Shown: positions 16,708-25,578 of the stretch, piece by piece
Layout: the number at the start of each line of letters is the position of its first letter
How positions within the stretch are numbered: position 1 is the first letter of the stretch
DNA from: Verrucomicrobiota bacterium
Lineage (GTDB): Bacteria; Verrucomicrobiota; Verrucomicrobiia; Limisphaerales; PALSA-1396
Assembly (NCBI GenBank): GCA_016200005.1
Contig: JACQFP010000075.1
Span: 1 to 41,851 of the forward strand
Direction: 5' to 3'
DNA length: 41,851 nucleotides
Program-made: the position numbers and the translations under genes
Notes under the pieces: model-generated
Seen by the model: only the letters and a program-made list of their open reading frames with translations
The model's database searches: none
What the model was told of the DNA's origin: nothing

Positions 16708-17727
16708 CTACTTTACTTTCAACTGCTGCATCCGCTTGATGTTGGAATATATCGGGTTGGTGAACGGGTCTTTGATCAGGCCGCGGCGATACGCATCGGC
16801 GATGTCCTTGATCGCATCCTCAATCGTGTAACGGGTTTCAAAACCGAGCACGCGTTTCACTTTCTCCGAATTGACGTGATACGAGCGGTTGTCATCCGAG
16901 GGCGTGTATTCCAGTTCGATGTTGGGATCGCCAAGCGTTTCGCGCACGAGTTTGGCGATGTCCTCCACGGAACGATTTTGGAAACCGACGTTGAAGGCTT
17001 CACAATCAATCTTCGCCCCCGGCGCTTCCAGGAAAGTGTGATACGCACGCACCATATCTTTGATGTGCAAGTTGGGCCGGAGTTGTTTGCCGCCGAAGAT
17101 GCGGATCTTGTGATTCACCAGCGCATGGATGGTCAGAATGTTGACGGTCAAGTCAAGGCGCAGACGCGGCGCGTAACCACAGACCGTTGAGGGACGGACG
17201 ATGACGCGCTCCATGCCGTTGACCTTCGAATGCGCGAGCAAATCCCTTTCGCAATCGAGTTTGAACCGGGAGTAGTCCGTCAGCGGCTTCGGTTCGGCGT
17301 CTTCGCGCACGTCAGGCTCTTCTTTCACGCCGTAAATACTCGATGAACTGGCGTAGATGAACCGCCGCACGCCCTGGTCAATGGCGCCCTGAAGCAAGCC
17401 GGCAAATGCGTCGTAGTTGATCGATTTGCCGAGCTTGAGATCCAGCTCGAAGCTCGGATCGTTGGAGATGCAGGCCAGATGAATCACCGCGTCCACGCCT
17501 TTCAACTCCTGTTTCAACCGCGCGCTGTCTCGAATGTCCAACTCCAAAAGCTCAAGTTGCGGATGACGATTGCATTCGCCAAAGACTTCGCGTCCATACC
17601 AAAAGAGATCGACCACTTTGACGCGGTAGCCCTGCTGCAGAAGATCCGGCACCAACGCGCTGCCGACATACCCCGCTCCGCCGGTGACCAGAATCGAACC
17701 AAACCCGTTCGGATTGTTGCTGCTCAT
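16708..17727 (-). CDS. NAD-dependent epimerase/dehydratase (extended SDR)
   Basis: A 339-residue extended SDR with NAD motif TGGAGYVGS, HLACISNDPS, Ser in ASSSSIYG, and catalytic YSRFK. The RPSTVCGYAPR and NLHIKDMVRA motifs are typical of NDP-sugar epimerases and dehydratases. It should act on the nucleotide-activated sugar of the cluster, as a 4- or 3-epimerase, reductase or decarboxylase; which one is not readable. The ATG at 17727 fits the family's usual start. A TTG at 17778 would add 17 residues with no match to the fold. Confidence 0.87.
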   Translation of the reverse strand: MSSNNPNGFGSILVTGGAGYVGSALVPDLLQQGYRVKVVDLFWYGREVFGECNRHPQLELLELDIRDSARLKQELKGVDAVIHLACISNDPSFELDLKLGKSINYDAFAGLLQGAIDQGVRRFIYASSSSIYGVKEEPDVREDAEPKPLTDYSRFKLDCERDLLAHSKVNGMERVIVRPSTVCGYAPRLRLDLTVNILTIHALVNHKIRIFGGKQLRPNLHIKDMVRAYHTFLEAPGAKIDCEAFNVGFQNRSVEDIAKLVRETLGDPNIELEYTPSDDNRSYHVNSEKVKRVLGFETRYTIEDAIKDIADAYRRGLIKDPFTNPIYSNIKRMQQLKVK

Positions 17728-17842
17728 AGATTGCGACTTCAAGGCGGGACAGCTTATTGGCGGGTCGGCTTTAGTCAATTCGTTTGTCCCGCCTCGCAGG
17801 ACGGACGCCTGGTGAAAGGCGAAGCGCGCGGAGCACAGAGAA

Positions 17843-19372
17843 TCATTTCATCAGCGAGGTGATGTGGCGGAAAAGGTTGGTCGGTTCGATGAAACTGCGA
17901 TTACCCATGATGGTGCAGGCTTCGGCGCCGACCACATTGGCGATGAACCCCAGCACCAGGGGCGGAGCGTCGAGCGCGACGCAGGGGGCCGTGATCGCGA
18001 GCACGGCGTCACCGGCACCGACGCGGTCCACCACGCGGATGGCGAAGGCCGGCACCTGGACGATTCCCTGCGCGCGATCATGAATCAATACGCCGTAACT
18101 GCCTTGAGTGACCAGCAGCTTCCGGCTCCTGACTCTGCCGGCGAGTTGTTGGACAAGATGGTCCAGATTCGCCGTCAACTGCCGGGCATCGAGCCGCAAT
18201 TCCATCTCGCCGATGGTGACATAGTCGGCGCGCGAATATTTCGAAATGGTGTTGAACCCCCGGTTGCCGGCGTTGGTTTGTGTGGTCACCGCGAGGAACT
18301 TGGCCTTTTCCGACACGAGCCGTTTGACCTGTTCGGTGATCAACTCATGCCCGTAGTCGGCCAGGATTACCACATCATACCGGGGCAGGAGCTGCTCCAA
18401 GCGCTGGCAGAACTCAAGCTCGACCGCGGCTGGTAACTCCTCATCGCGCATGACGTAAACTTCAAACAATTTGCCGCCAGGGTATTCCTGGAGGAACCGT
18501 TGCTTGATGATGGTCGGGTAGCCAGGCAGCCAGACAAAATGGCAGGCCACATTGCTGTTCAAGTTGGCGCGGATGAAATCCTCGCAGGAGTTCATATCGC
18601 CGAGCGCGCTCAACACGGCCACTTCGTCGCAGAAGTTGGACACGTGGTTGGCGATGGCCAGCACGCCCCCGGTGTATTGCTCCGTGCGGTCGTGTTGCGC
18701 GGCAAGGATCGAGTCCTTCCCGGATTTGCCCAGAACGGTGCAGAACTGGTACTGATCGATGATGGTCTCGCCGAGGACCAGGACCTTGAGTTTGCGGATG
18801 GCTTGGAGGTGGCCGAAGACTTCTTCGGGGGTGTGCTGATTGCGGAATTGCTCTAGGAAGGTCTTGGTTTCCGGCGTGAAGACTTCCATGAAGCGGTTGA
18901 TGAGCGTGGACGCGCTATAGGTCTCTTCATCCGTGTAAACGAGCTTGCCGCCCACGCCGATGATGGCTTGCTCCTCCCGTTCGATGGCGTCGGAATGGTC
19001 GCGCTTGCCCGATTCACGAACCAGCCCTTTCACGAAGAGGCTGGGTTTGAGCAACTGAATTGTTTCAACGGCGGTCGGCCATTCGTTGATGGCCACGTAA
19101 TCCACGCAGGCCAGCGAGGCCAGGGCCTCCGCCCGCAGTTTCTCAGGAAAAGCGGGGCGATGTGGTCCCTTGCGCACAAAGCTGTCCGGAGTCAGCGTCA
19201 CGACCAGCACGTCGCCCAGCTTGCGCGCCGCCTCCAGGTGTTTGATATGCCCGATGTGAAGCAGATCGAAAACTCCATGGCAGTGGACGATACTTTTCCC
19301 CTGCTCCCGAAGCGATACCAGGGTTTTGGCGAGGTCTCCCAGTCGCTTGACTTTATTGCTGGTCATTTCCAT
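17843..19372 (-). CDS. Nucleotidyltransferase-PfkB kinase fusion (HldE-like, reversed order)
   Basis: A 509-residue two-domain protein. Residues about 27-165 form a cytidylyltransferase-like domain with HCHGVFDLLHIGH (HxGH at 39-42). Residues about 190-509 form a PfkB/ribokinase-type sugar kinase with VLVLGETIIDQY, GGVLAIANHV, ILADYGHELI, and the catalytic GAGD at 452-455. In E. coli HldE the kinase is N-terminal and the adenylyltransferase C-terminal, so this order is swapped. It could phosphorylate the anomeric or another carbon of a sugar phosphate and then activate it with a nucleotide. It is the first gene of the cluster, and the downstream gap to the epimerase is 115 nt. An ATG at 19366 is an alternative start. 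Confidence 0.88.
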   Translation of the reverse strand: MEMTSNKVKRLGDLAKTLVSLREQGKSIVHCHGVFDLLHIGHIKHLEAARKLGDVLVVTLTPDSFVRKGPHRPAFPEKLRAEALASLACVDYVAINEWPTAVETIQLLKPSLFVKGLVRESGKRDHSDAIEREEQAIIGVGGKLVYTDEETYSASTLINRFMEVFTPETKTFLEQFRNQHTPEEVFGHLQAIRKLKVLVLGETIIDQYQFCTVLGKSGKDSILAAQHDRTEQYTGGVLAIANHVSNFCDEVAVLSALGDMNSCEDFIRANLNSNVACHFVWLPGYPTIIKQRFLQEYPGGKLFEVYVMRDEELPAAVELEFCQRLEQLLPRYDVVILADYGHELITEQVKRLVSEKAKFLAVTTQTNAGNRGFNTISKYSRADYVTIGEMELRLDARQLTANLDHLVQQLAGRVRSRKLLVTQGSYGVLIHDRAQGIVQVPAFAIRVVDRVGAGDAVLAITAPCVALDAPPLVLGFIANVVGAEACTIMGNRSFIEPTNLFRHITSLMK

Positions 19373-19417
19373 TTCGTTTTACTTTGTCCATACCGCTTCC
19401 ACCGTCGGGCTGGGTTC

Positions 19418-19446
19418 ATTTAAGACATGGAGCGCATTAGCGCCAA
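19418..19446 (-). promoter_or_regulatory. Possible promoter of the sugar cluster
   Basis: On the minus strand TTGGCG (19446-19441) and TTAAAT (19423-19418) are separated by exactly 17 nt, each with four of six consensus bases. They lie about 45 nt upstream of the fusion gene start, in the divergent gap to the plus-strand YfhO-like gene. Verrucomicrobial promoters are poorly known, so this is a weak prediction. Confidence 0.25.
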
Positions 19447-19537
19447 GTACAAAGCAATATCGGCGGAAAAGTTTGCAGTTGGCGGTGAATGTTTTGTCGG
19501 TATGCTTGGGGCGTTGTTGGTTTAGCACCAATTCTTT

Positions 19538-22165
19538 ATGCGCACCAATGAGAACCGAACCACGCCGGCCAGTTCTGTCCGGCGCGATTTTTTTATCCTG
19601 TTGCTTGGTTTGATCGCGGTGTTGGTCGTGCTGTTCCATAAGAGCTTTCAATCGGGGCAGGTGATTTTCAGCAACGACGGTCCCTTGGGCGCGCTTGTTT
19701 CACAGTCGGACGTCACCCTGAACAATCTTGATTGCGTCTGGCAACCATTGAACTGGCTGGGGACAGCGCAGCCGAGCGTTCCGCCCTCGCTGGTTACTTT
19801 GATTCTTCTGCTCACCGGCCCGATCCTTTACTCGAAAATCATCGTCCCAATTTGTCTTTTGGTCCTGGGATTGTGCGCCTGGTTTTATTTTCGGCAGATG
19901 CGGTTCAATGCCACGGTTTGCGTCATCGGCGGCCTCGCGGCGGCGCTCAACATGAATTATTTTACCAGCGCCTGCTGGGGACAGATTTCGCGACCGCTGA
20001 CCTTGGGGGCCGCGTTTCTCGCCCTGGCGGCGTTGCAAGATAATTCGTCCAAATATCGCTGGGTCAAAGCTCTGCTGGCCGGCATGGCGGTGGGCTTCAG
20101 TATCATGGATAGCTTCGACATCGGTGCCATCTTCAGCGTCTTCATCGCGGCGTTCGCGCTTTTTCAGGCATTGTTTGGCGAAGGTTCACTCGCTAAGAGA
20201 TGGACTCAAGGCATTCTTCGCATCGTGCTGGTGGCCATTTTTGCCGCCTTGATTTCCGCGCAAACTTTGAGTTCGTTGGTGGGCACACAGATCAAAGGAG
20301 TGGCCGGCACAAAACAAGATGAACAGACCAAGGCCGAACGCTGGGATTGGGCCACACAATGGAGTCTGCCCAAGATCGAAACGCTCCAGTACCTCGTGCC
20401 CGGTTTGTTTGGATATCGCATGGACACGCCCGGAGGGGGCAATTACTGGGGCTCCATGGGACAGGATCCCGAATGGACGCGGTATCTGGATTCTGGTCGG
20501 CAAGGGCAGCCGCCAACTGGCCGAATGCTTCGTTTTACTGGTGGAAGTACGTACGGCGGGCTGGTTGTTTTGGTGCTGGCTCTTTGGGGTGTGCTCCAAT
20601 CTTTCCGTAAGTCCAGTTCTCCTTTCAGCGTCAGCGAACGGAAATACATCTGGTTTTGGTCGGGCATGGCGGCGCTTTCGCTCTTGCTGGCCTTTGGCCG
20701 GTATGCGCCATTTTACAAGCTTTTCTACGCCTTACCGTATGCGTCAACGATTCGAAACCCGGCCAAGTTTTTGCACATTTTTGATTGGGCACTCCTGGTA
20801 GTTTTCGGCTACGGCTTGCAGGGATTCAGCCGCGTTTACCTGGAAAAAGCCCGGGCCGTTGTAAAGGGAGTGCAACCTCAAAACTGGTGGGCCAAGGTCA
20901 AAGCCGCCGACCCAAAATGGATCTTTGGCTCCATCATCACCTTGCTCGCCAGCGTGCTTGGTTGGCTGGTTTATGCCTCGTCGCGCACGAATCTGGAAAG
21001 TTACTTGCAGACCGTTGGTTTCGAACCCACGGGCGCAGCCGAAATGGCAAGGTTCAGCGTGAATCAAGTCGGCTGGTTCGTCCTGTTCCTGACGCTGACA
21101 CTGGGTTTGGTCACCTGGATCATGAGTGGTCTGTTCGTCGGGGCACGCGCGAAATGGGCCGGAATTCTCCTGGGTCTGCTGCTGACGGTTGATCTGGCCC
21201 GCGCCAACGCGCCGTGGATTTTTTATTGGAACGCGGACGAGAAATACATCCAGGCTGGCAACAACGCCGTCATCGATTTTCTAAAGCAACGACCTTACGA
21301 CCATCGCGTGGCGCTGCTGCCCTTCCAGTCTCCGCCGCAACTCTCCGCCATGCAGCAGGTTTATCAGATCGAATGGCTGCAACATCTCTTTCAGTACTAC
21401 AAGATTCAGTCGCTGGACATCGTTCAGATGTCGCGCACGCCGGAAGACCTCGCGGCATTCGAAGGGGCTGTGCGGGCTCAAGGCACGCCGCTGACCCGAC
21501 GTTGGGAGTTGACCAATACGCGCTACCTGCTCGGAGCTGCGGGTTTTCTCGATCCGCTGAATCAACAAATCGACCCGGCACAAAAGCGTTTCAAAATTCA
21601 CACGCTTTTTAACTTTTATCAAACCGCTCAAGGCGGCCCCATCCTGGTGCAAACCAATGCCACCGGCCCATACGCTTTGATCGAATTTACCGGCGCGTTG
21701 CCGCGAGCAAAACTTTACGCGAACTGGCAGGTGAGCACCAACGACGAAGCAACCTTGAAACAACTGGCCAGCCCGACGTTTGATCCATCCCAAACGGTGC
21801 TCGTGGCCGACAAACTTCTGGCCATCAACTCTCCCGTTGCCACCAATCAAAACGCAGGCACGGTGGGATTTGTCAGCTACTCGCCCAAACATATTGTCCT
21901 ACGCGCCAGGGCCGAAGTCCCATCGGTGCTCTTGTTAAACGATCACTTTGATCCGAACTGGCGCGTAGTCGTTGATTCCCAACCCGCCACCCTGCTGCGC
22001 TGCAATTACCTGATGCGCGGGGTTCAACTCGCGCCGGGTGAGCATCTGGTGGAATTTCGTTTCTCGTCCGGCGAGGGAAGTCTTTACCTCACGCTGGCAG
22101 CGATCCTCGCCGGCTTCGCCCTGCTGGCTTTCGTAATGCTGTCGCACAAGCGGGCGGCCGCGTGA
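19538..22165 (+). CDS. YfhO-like polytopic membrane protein
   Basis: At 875 residues this has a short cytoplasmic N-terminus, about a dozen hydrophobic segments (first at about 18-33, then 88-105, 135-160 and onward), a large loop around 260-340 rich in Trp and Gly, and a C-terminal extracytoplasmic domain (about 590-845) before a last membrane segment. The layout and HFDPNWRVVVDSQP near the end match YfhO-like proteins, which resemble GT-C glycosyltransferases or multi-membrane surface glycan factors. It is divergent from the sugar cluster and could be its only glycosyl-transfer candidate in the window. The stop overlaps the NUDIX start by 4 nt. No strong Shine-Dalgarno sequence is visible. 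Confidence 0.75.
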   Translation: MRTNENRTTPASSVRRDFFILLLGLIAVLVVLFHKSFQSGQVIFSNDGPLGALVSQSDVTLNNLDCVWQPLNWLGTAQPSVPPSLVTLILLLTGPILYSKIIVPICLLVLGLCAWFYFRQMRFNATVCVIGGLAAALNMNYFTSACWGQISRPLTLGAAFLALAALQDNSSKYRWVKALLAGMAVGFSIMDSFDIGAIFSVFIAAFALFQALFGEGSLAKRWTQGILRIVLVAIFAALISAQTLSSLVGTQIKGVAGTKQDEQTKAERWDWATQWSLPKIETLQYLVPGLFGYRMDTPGGGNYWGSMGQDPEWTRYLDSGRQGQPPTGRMLRFTGGSTYGGLVVLVLALWGVLQSFRKSSSPFSVSERKYIWFWSGMAALSLLLAFGRYAPFYKLFYALPYASTIRNPAKFLHIFDWALLVVFGYGLQGFSRVYLEKARAVVKGVQPQNWWAKVKAADPKWIFGSIITLLASVLGWLVYASSRTNLESYLQTVGFEPTGAAEMARFSVNQVGWFVLFLTLTLGLVTWIMSGLFVGARAKWAGILLGLLLTVDLARANAPWIFYWNADEKYIQAGNNAVIDFLKQRPYDHRVALLPFQSPPQLSAMQQVYQIEWLQHLFQYYKIQSLDIVQMSRTPEDLAAFEGAVRAQGTPLTRRWELTNTRYLLGAAGFLDPLNQQIDPAQKRFKIHTLFNFYQTAQGGPILVQTNATGPYALIEFTGALPRAKLYANWQVSTNDEATLKQLASPTFDPSQTVLVADKLLAINSPVATNQNAGTVGFVSYSPKHIVLRARAEVPSVLLLNDHFDPNWRVVVDSQPATLLRCNYLMRGVQLAPGEHLVEFRFSSGEGSLYLTLAAILAGFALLAFVMLSHKRAAA

Positions 22166-22698
22166 CGAATATGGCCCCATTGAATCCCGAAGGGGAAATT
22201 GTTTTCACGACACCGTGGTTTCAAATCCTCGCCAACCGTCCGGCGGGTTTTGACCAGCCACATTACTCGATCCAGGCGGTTGATGTCGTTGTCATTGTGG
22301 CGGTGAATTGTCAGGGAAAACTTTTGCTGGTGCGCCAGTTCCGACCGGCGGTTGATGCATTCACGCTCGAATTGCCAGCCGGCCACATCGAGCCGGGCGA
22401 AACTCCCGAAGACGCGGCGCGCAAGGAGTTGTGGGAGGAAACGGGCCACGAAGCTGGAACGTTGGAGTTGTTGACAAAGCTCTCGCCCTCCACCGCGCGT
22501 TTCACCAATCGGCTATGGTGTTTCTTCGCCGCCGACGTCAAGCCGGGTTCGCGCCCGGACTTGAAACGCGAGGCCGGAATCGAACCGGTCTTTTTTGAGA
22601 AGCCTTTGCCATCGCTCCTGACCGAAAAGGAATTCTTGAGCGCACCCAGTCATGCGGCTTTGTTTGCTGCCGTGCTGCGAGGGAAACTGAAAGTCTGA
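22162..22698 (+). CDS. NUDIX hydrolase, ADP-ribose pyrophosphatase-like
   Basis: A 178-residue NUDIX protein. The box runs from G74 to G95 (GHIEPGETPEDAARKELWEE), with the normally invariant Arg of RE replaced by Lys88. LLLVRQFRPA before the box and a C-terminal helix fit the ADP-ribose/ADP-sugar pyrophosphatase subfamily, which splits NDP-sugars into sugar phosphate and NMP. A GTG at 22162 overlaps the preceding stop by 4 nt; an ATG at 22171 is the alternative. It may recycle NDP-sugars or ADP-ribose. Confidence 0.87.
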   Translation: MTNMAPLNPEGEIVFTTPWFQILANRPAGFDQPHYSIQAVDVVVIVAVNCQGKLLLVRQFRPAVDAFTLELPAGHIEPGETPEDAARKELWEETGHEAGTLELLTKLSPSTARFTNRLWCFFAADVKPGSRPDLKREAGIEPVFFEKPLPSLLTEKEFLSAPSHAALFAAVLRGKLKV

Positions 22699-23066
22699 CC
22701 GTGCCGGAACATTTTCGGGCGAGACCGGGCGTCACCACAGAAATGCCCGGAGTCCCAACAGCGTCTTGCAGGGCCTTGCCGCCACCGTATCCATGAATCC
22801 GGTACTCACAAACTTTGTCGCATACGCGACAAAGTTTGGGAGACGATCCCCGGCCAGTCTTATGGGGAGGGCAAGCGTTGAACGAACTTTGTTTCCGAGC
22901 GGCAGTTGCAGTCGCCGCGGCCACTCCCACTCGCAAGCCGCGCCCAACCTTACCACCGCTTCCCGTTTTCCCCGCGCTGCGATTCACAGAGTCCCGCTCC
23001 AATTCCGAATCCCAAATGGATTCAAGTCTGTTCAATCGGTTGATTCTGTCTCATTTTATCTGAGCT
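22699..23066. other. 368-nt gap without a supported gene
   Basis: This region between the NUDIX and rsmH genes holds the 13-bp hairpin at 22809-22838 and otherwise no feature I can support. A minus-strand frame at 22538-23035 overlaps the NUDIX gene and has no recognisable motif. Promoter elements for rsmH are not clear. Confidence 0.5.
22809..22838. repeat. Perfect 13-bp hairpin with a 4-nt loop
   Basis: CAAACTTTGTCGC (22809-22821), loop ATAC, GCGACAAAGTTTG (22826-22838). It is a strong stem, 111 nt past the NUDIX stop and not followed by a T-run. It may be a dispersed intergenic palindrome, a transcript-end structure, or an operator. Confidence 0.65.
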
Positions 23067-24128
23067 GTGAGCGACCCTTTGCCATCTTCAAACAATCCGC
23101 TGCCGGCGACGCCGCATCGCCGTCGCCCGCGTTATGCCGGCAAAAATCCGCGCCGGTTCGGCGACAAATACAAGGAGCATGACCCGCAGCGTTACGGCGA
23201 AACCGTCGCGAAAGTGCTCGCGTCCGGCAAGACGCCCGCCGGCACACACCGGCCCGTCATGGTCGCAGAAATTCTCGAAGTCCTCGCGCCCAAACCCGGT
23301 GAAGTGGCGGTGGATGGCACGCTTGGATACGGCGGTCATGCCGAGGAAATCCTCGCGCGCCTCCAGCCCGGTGGGCGAATGCTCGGCCTCGATACCGATC
23401 CGATCGAATTACCGAGGACGGAGGCCCGCCTGCGGGCCGCCGGTTTTGGGTCGGAGATTCTCACCGTCCTGCGCAGCAACTTCGCCGGTTTGCCACAGGC
23501 GCTGGCCCGAGCCGCATTACCTGGCGCGGATTGCATCCTTGCTGACCTCGGCGTTTCATCCATGCAACTCGATGATCCGTCGCGCGGCTTCTCGGCGAAG
23601 TCCGATGGGCCGCTCGATATGCGGATGAATCCGCAACGCGGCTTTCCGGCATCGGTGTGGCTGGAAAAGATTTCACCCGATGCACTCGCCCAGTTACTCC
23701 GGGAAAACGCCGATGAACCCCGCGCCAGCGAACTGGCTGTCGTCCTTGCGAAAGGCCGCTTTGCCACGACCAAAGCGTTGACCAAAGCCATCCGTGCCAC
23801 CTTGCGGCGGGTGAACAAGGAAGAGGTTGAACTCACCGTGCGCCGTGTGTTTCAAGCTTTGCGAATTGCTGTGAATGACGAATTCTCCGCGTTGGATATG
23901 TTTTTGCGTCATTTGCCTGCGTGCCTGAATCCGGGCGGCCGCGTGACGATTCTCACGTTCCATTCCGGTGAGGATCGACGCGTGAAAAAGGCGTTTGCGG
24001 CCGGTTTGCGTGACCAGCTCTACGCGGACATCGCTCGCGAAATCGTTCGTCCCACGCCCGACGAGCGGCGCAACAATCCTCGCTCCTCACCCGCCAAACT
24101 TCGCTGGGCGCGAAAAGTTGAACGTTAG
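23067..24128 (+). CDS. rsmH: 16S rRNA (cytosine-1402-N4)-methyltransferase
   Basis: At 353 residues this matches RsmH (MraW), which methylates N4 of C1402 in 16S rRNA. Visible are the SAM motif DGTLGYGGHAEEIL (83-96), DLGVSSMQLDDPSRGFS, GPLDMRM, and ILTFHSGEDRRVKKAF, the family's FHSLEDRxVK motif with Gly for Leu. The 60-residue basic N-terminal extension (RRRPRYAGKNPRRFGDKY) before HRPVMVAE is unusual, because most RsmH proteins begin about ten residues before that point. It starts with GTG. It is not flanked by mraZ, ftsL or ftsI, so it is outside the usual division and cell wall cluster. Confidence 0.93.
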   Translation: MSDPLPSSNNPLPATPHRRRPRYAGKNPRRFGDKYKEHDPQRYGETVAKVLASGKTPAGTHRPVMVAEILEVLAPKPGEVAVDGTLGYGGHAEEILARLQPGGRMLGLDTDPIELPRTEARLRAAGFGSEILTVLRSNFAGLPQALARAALPGADCILADLGVSSMQLDDPSRGFSAKSDGPLDMRMNPQRGFPASVWLEKISPDALAQLLRENADEPRASELAVVLAKGRFATTKALTKAIRATLRRVNKEEVELTVRRVFQALRIAVNDEFSALDMFLRHLPACLNPGGRVTILTFHSGEDRRVKKAFAAGLRDQLYADIAREIVRPTPDERRNNPRSSPAKLRWARKVER

Positions 24129-24131
24129 GGG

Positions 24132-25469
24132 ATGTGGATGAATTCACGGCGCATGGTCATCGTGGGCGGTGGAGCGGCGGGATTTTTTGCCGCGCTGGCG
24201 TGCGTCGATTCCGGTTGCACGGATGAAATTGTCATCCTCGAAAAGACTTCCCAGTTTCTTTCCAAGGTCAAAATCTCCGGCGGTGGCCGGTGCAACGTCA
24301 CGCACGCCTGCTTTAACGAACGCGAATTTGCCACGCGCTTTCCGCGCGGTGAGCGCGCATTGATCGCGCCATTCAAACAATTTCAGGCGCGCGACACGGT
24401 GGCGTGGTTCGCGGCGCGCGGTGTGAAGCTCAAGGCCGAGAGCGATGGGCGGATGTTTCCCACGACGGATTCGTCGCAGACCATCATTGATTGCCTGGTC
24501 AACGCAGCGCGCAGGGCGGGCGTGAAGCTGATGACGAATTGTGGCGTCGAGCGTGTCGCGCGCGCGGGACGTGGGTTTGAGGTGGCGCTGGCAACCGAGC
24601 GCGGCTCTCTGCTCCAGCGGGATGAGGTTGGCGTTCAAGCTTCAGCTTGTTCGGCTGACACGGTGAGGCGTGAACTCCAACGCGCGGAGGGGGAGACCGG
24701 CGCTCCCATTACTTGCGACCGGCTGCTTCTGGCGATTGGCGGATGCCGGACGCCGGCGCTGGGTCAATTGGCGGTCGCGCTGGGGCATACACTCGAACCG
24801 CCCGTGCCGTCGCTGTTCACGTTCCACATTGCCACACCGTGGTTGCGGGAATTGGCGGGAATTTCTGTGGAAACCGTTGAAGCCTCCGTTGCGGGCGCCG
24901 GATTATGCGAGCGTGGCGCGCTGCTGGTGACGCATTGGGGGTTGAGCGGGCCGGCGATTCTGCGTTTGTCGGCGTGGGGCGCGCGCGCGTTGCACAAAAC
25001 GGATTATTGCTTCGCGCTTCACGTCAATTGGTTGCCGCACCTGAACGCGGAGAAACTCGCGGCGGAATTTCAGGCGCGTCGGCGCTTGCAACCGGCGCGC
25101 CTCATCGTGAATTCACCCATCGCACCATTGCCCGCGCGGCTTTGGGAACATCTGGTTCTCGCCTCTGGAGTGGCGCGCGGGACGCGATGGTCGGCACTCT
25201 CACGTTCAGCGCAACACCAACTCATTGAACAATTGCGCCGCACGGAATTCCCAGTTACCGGAAAAAGCCTGAACAAGGATGAGTTCGTGACCTGCGGCGG
25301 CGTCCGGTTGAGCGAGGTGAATTTCAAGACGATGGAGAGCCGCATCTGTCCCGGTCTTTTTTTCGCCGGCGAAGTGCTGGATATTGACGGCCTTACAGGC
25401 GGCTTCAACTTTCAGGCGGCCTGGACGACGGGCTGGATTGCCGGACGAGCGATGGCGCGGAGTTGTTGA
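24132..25469 (+). CDS. BaiN/HI0933-family FAD-dependent oxidoreductase
   Basis: A 445-residue flavoprotein: FAD motif VIVGGGAAGFFAAL, then KVKISGGGRCNVTH (the family signature), FPTTDSSQTI, LLLAIGGCRTP, and the C-terminal LFFAGEVLDIDGLTGGFNFQ. Members are oxidoreductases of often unclear substrate. An extra segment of about 35 residues (SLLQRDEVGVQASAC onward) lies before the conserved LLLAIGG strand and includes a palindromic word, so it may be an acquired insertion. The gene starts 3 nt after rsmH, probably in the same operon. ATG codons at 24132 or 24138 are possible. Confidence 0.88.
   Translation: MWMNSRRMVIVGGGAAGFFAALACVDSGCTDEIVILEKTSQFLSKVKISGGGRCNVTHACFNEREFATRFPRGERALIAPFKQFQARDTVAWFAARGVKLKAESDGRMFPTTDSSQTIIDCLVNAARRAGVKLMTNCGVERVARAGRGFEVALATERGSLLQRDEVGVQASACSADTVRRELQRAEGETGAPITCDRLLLAIGGCRTPALGQLAVALGHTLEPPVPSLFTFHIATPWLRELAGISVETVEASVAGAGLCERGALLVTHWGLSGPAILRLSAWGARALHKTDYCFALHVNWLPHLNAEKLAAEFQARRRLQPARLIVNSPIAPLPARLWEHLVLASGVARGTRWSALSRSAQHQLIEQLRRTEFPVTGKSLNKDEFVTCGGVRLSEVNFKTMESRICPGLFFAGEVLDIDGLTGGFNFQAAWTTGWIAGRAMARSC
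24631..24655 (+). repeat. Palindromic word inside the BaiN-like coding sequence
   Basis: CAAGCT-tc-AGCTTG (24636-24649), flanked by GCGTT and TTCGG, lies inside a segment that adds about 35 residues relative to the family core. It resembles a small intergenic-type palindrome carried in frame. This is seen once in the window, so its repeat nature is inferred. Confidence 0.35.
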
Positions 25470-25578
25470 TCAAGCGCGGCTGCGCCGCGCGTTCAAAAAT
25501 GTCGGGCCGCGAGCCAGCCGCCGACGTAAGGAGAACTCCACGGTTTGTTGCCGGGCATCGTGCTCGCGTCGCTGCGCC

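Noticed and set aside
22538-23035. A 165-codon minus-strand frame over the NUDIX-rsmH gap.
   Set aside because: It overlaps the NUDIX gene by about 160 nt and carries no motif; the hairpin at 22809 lies inside it.
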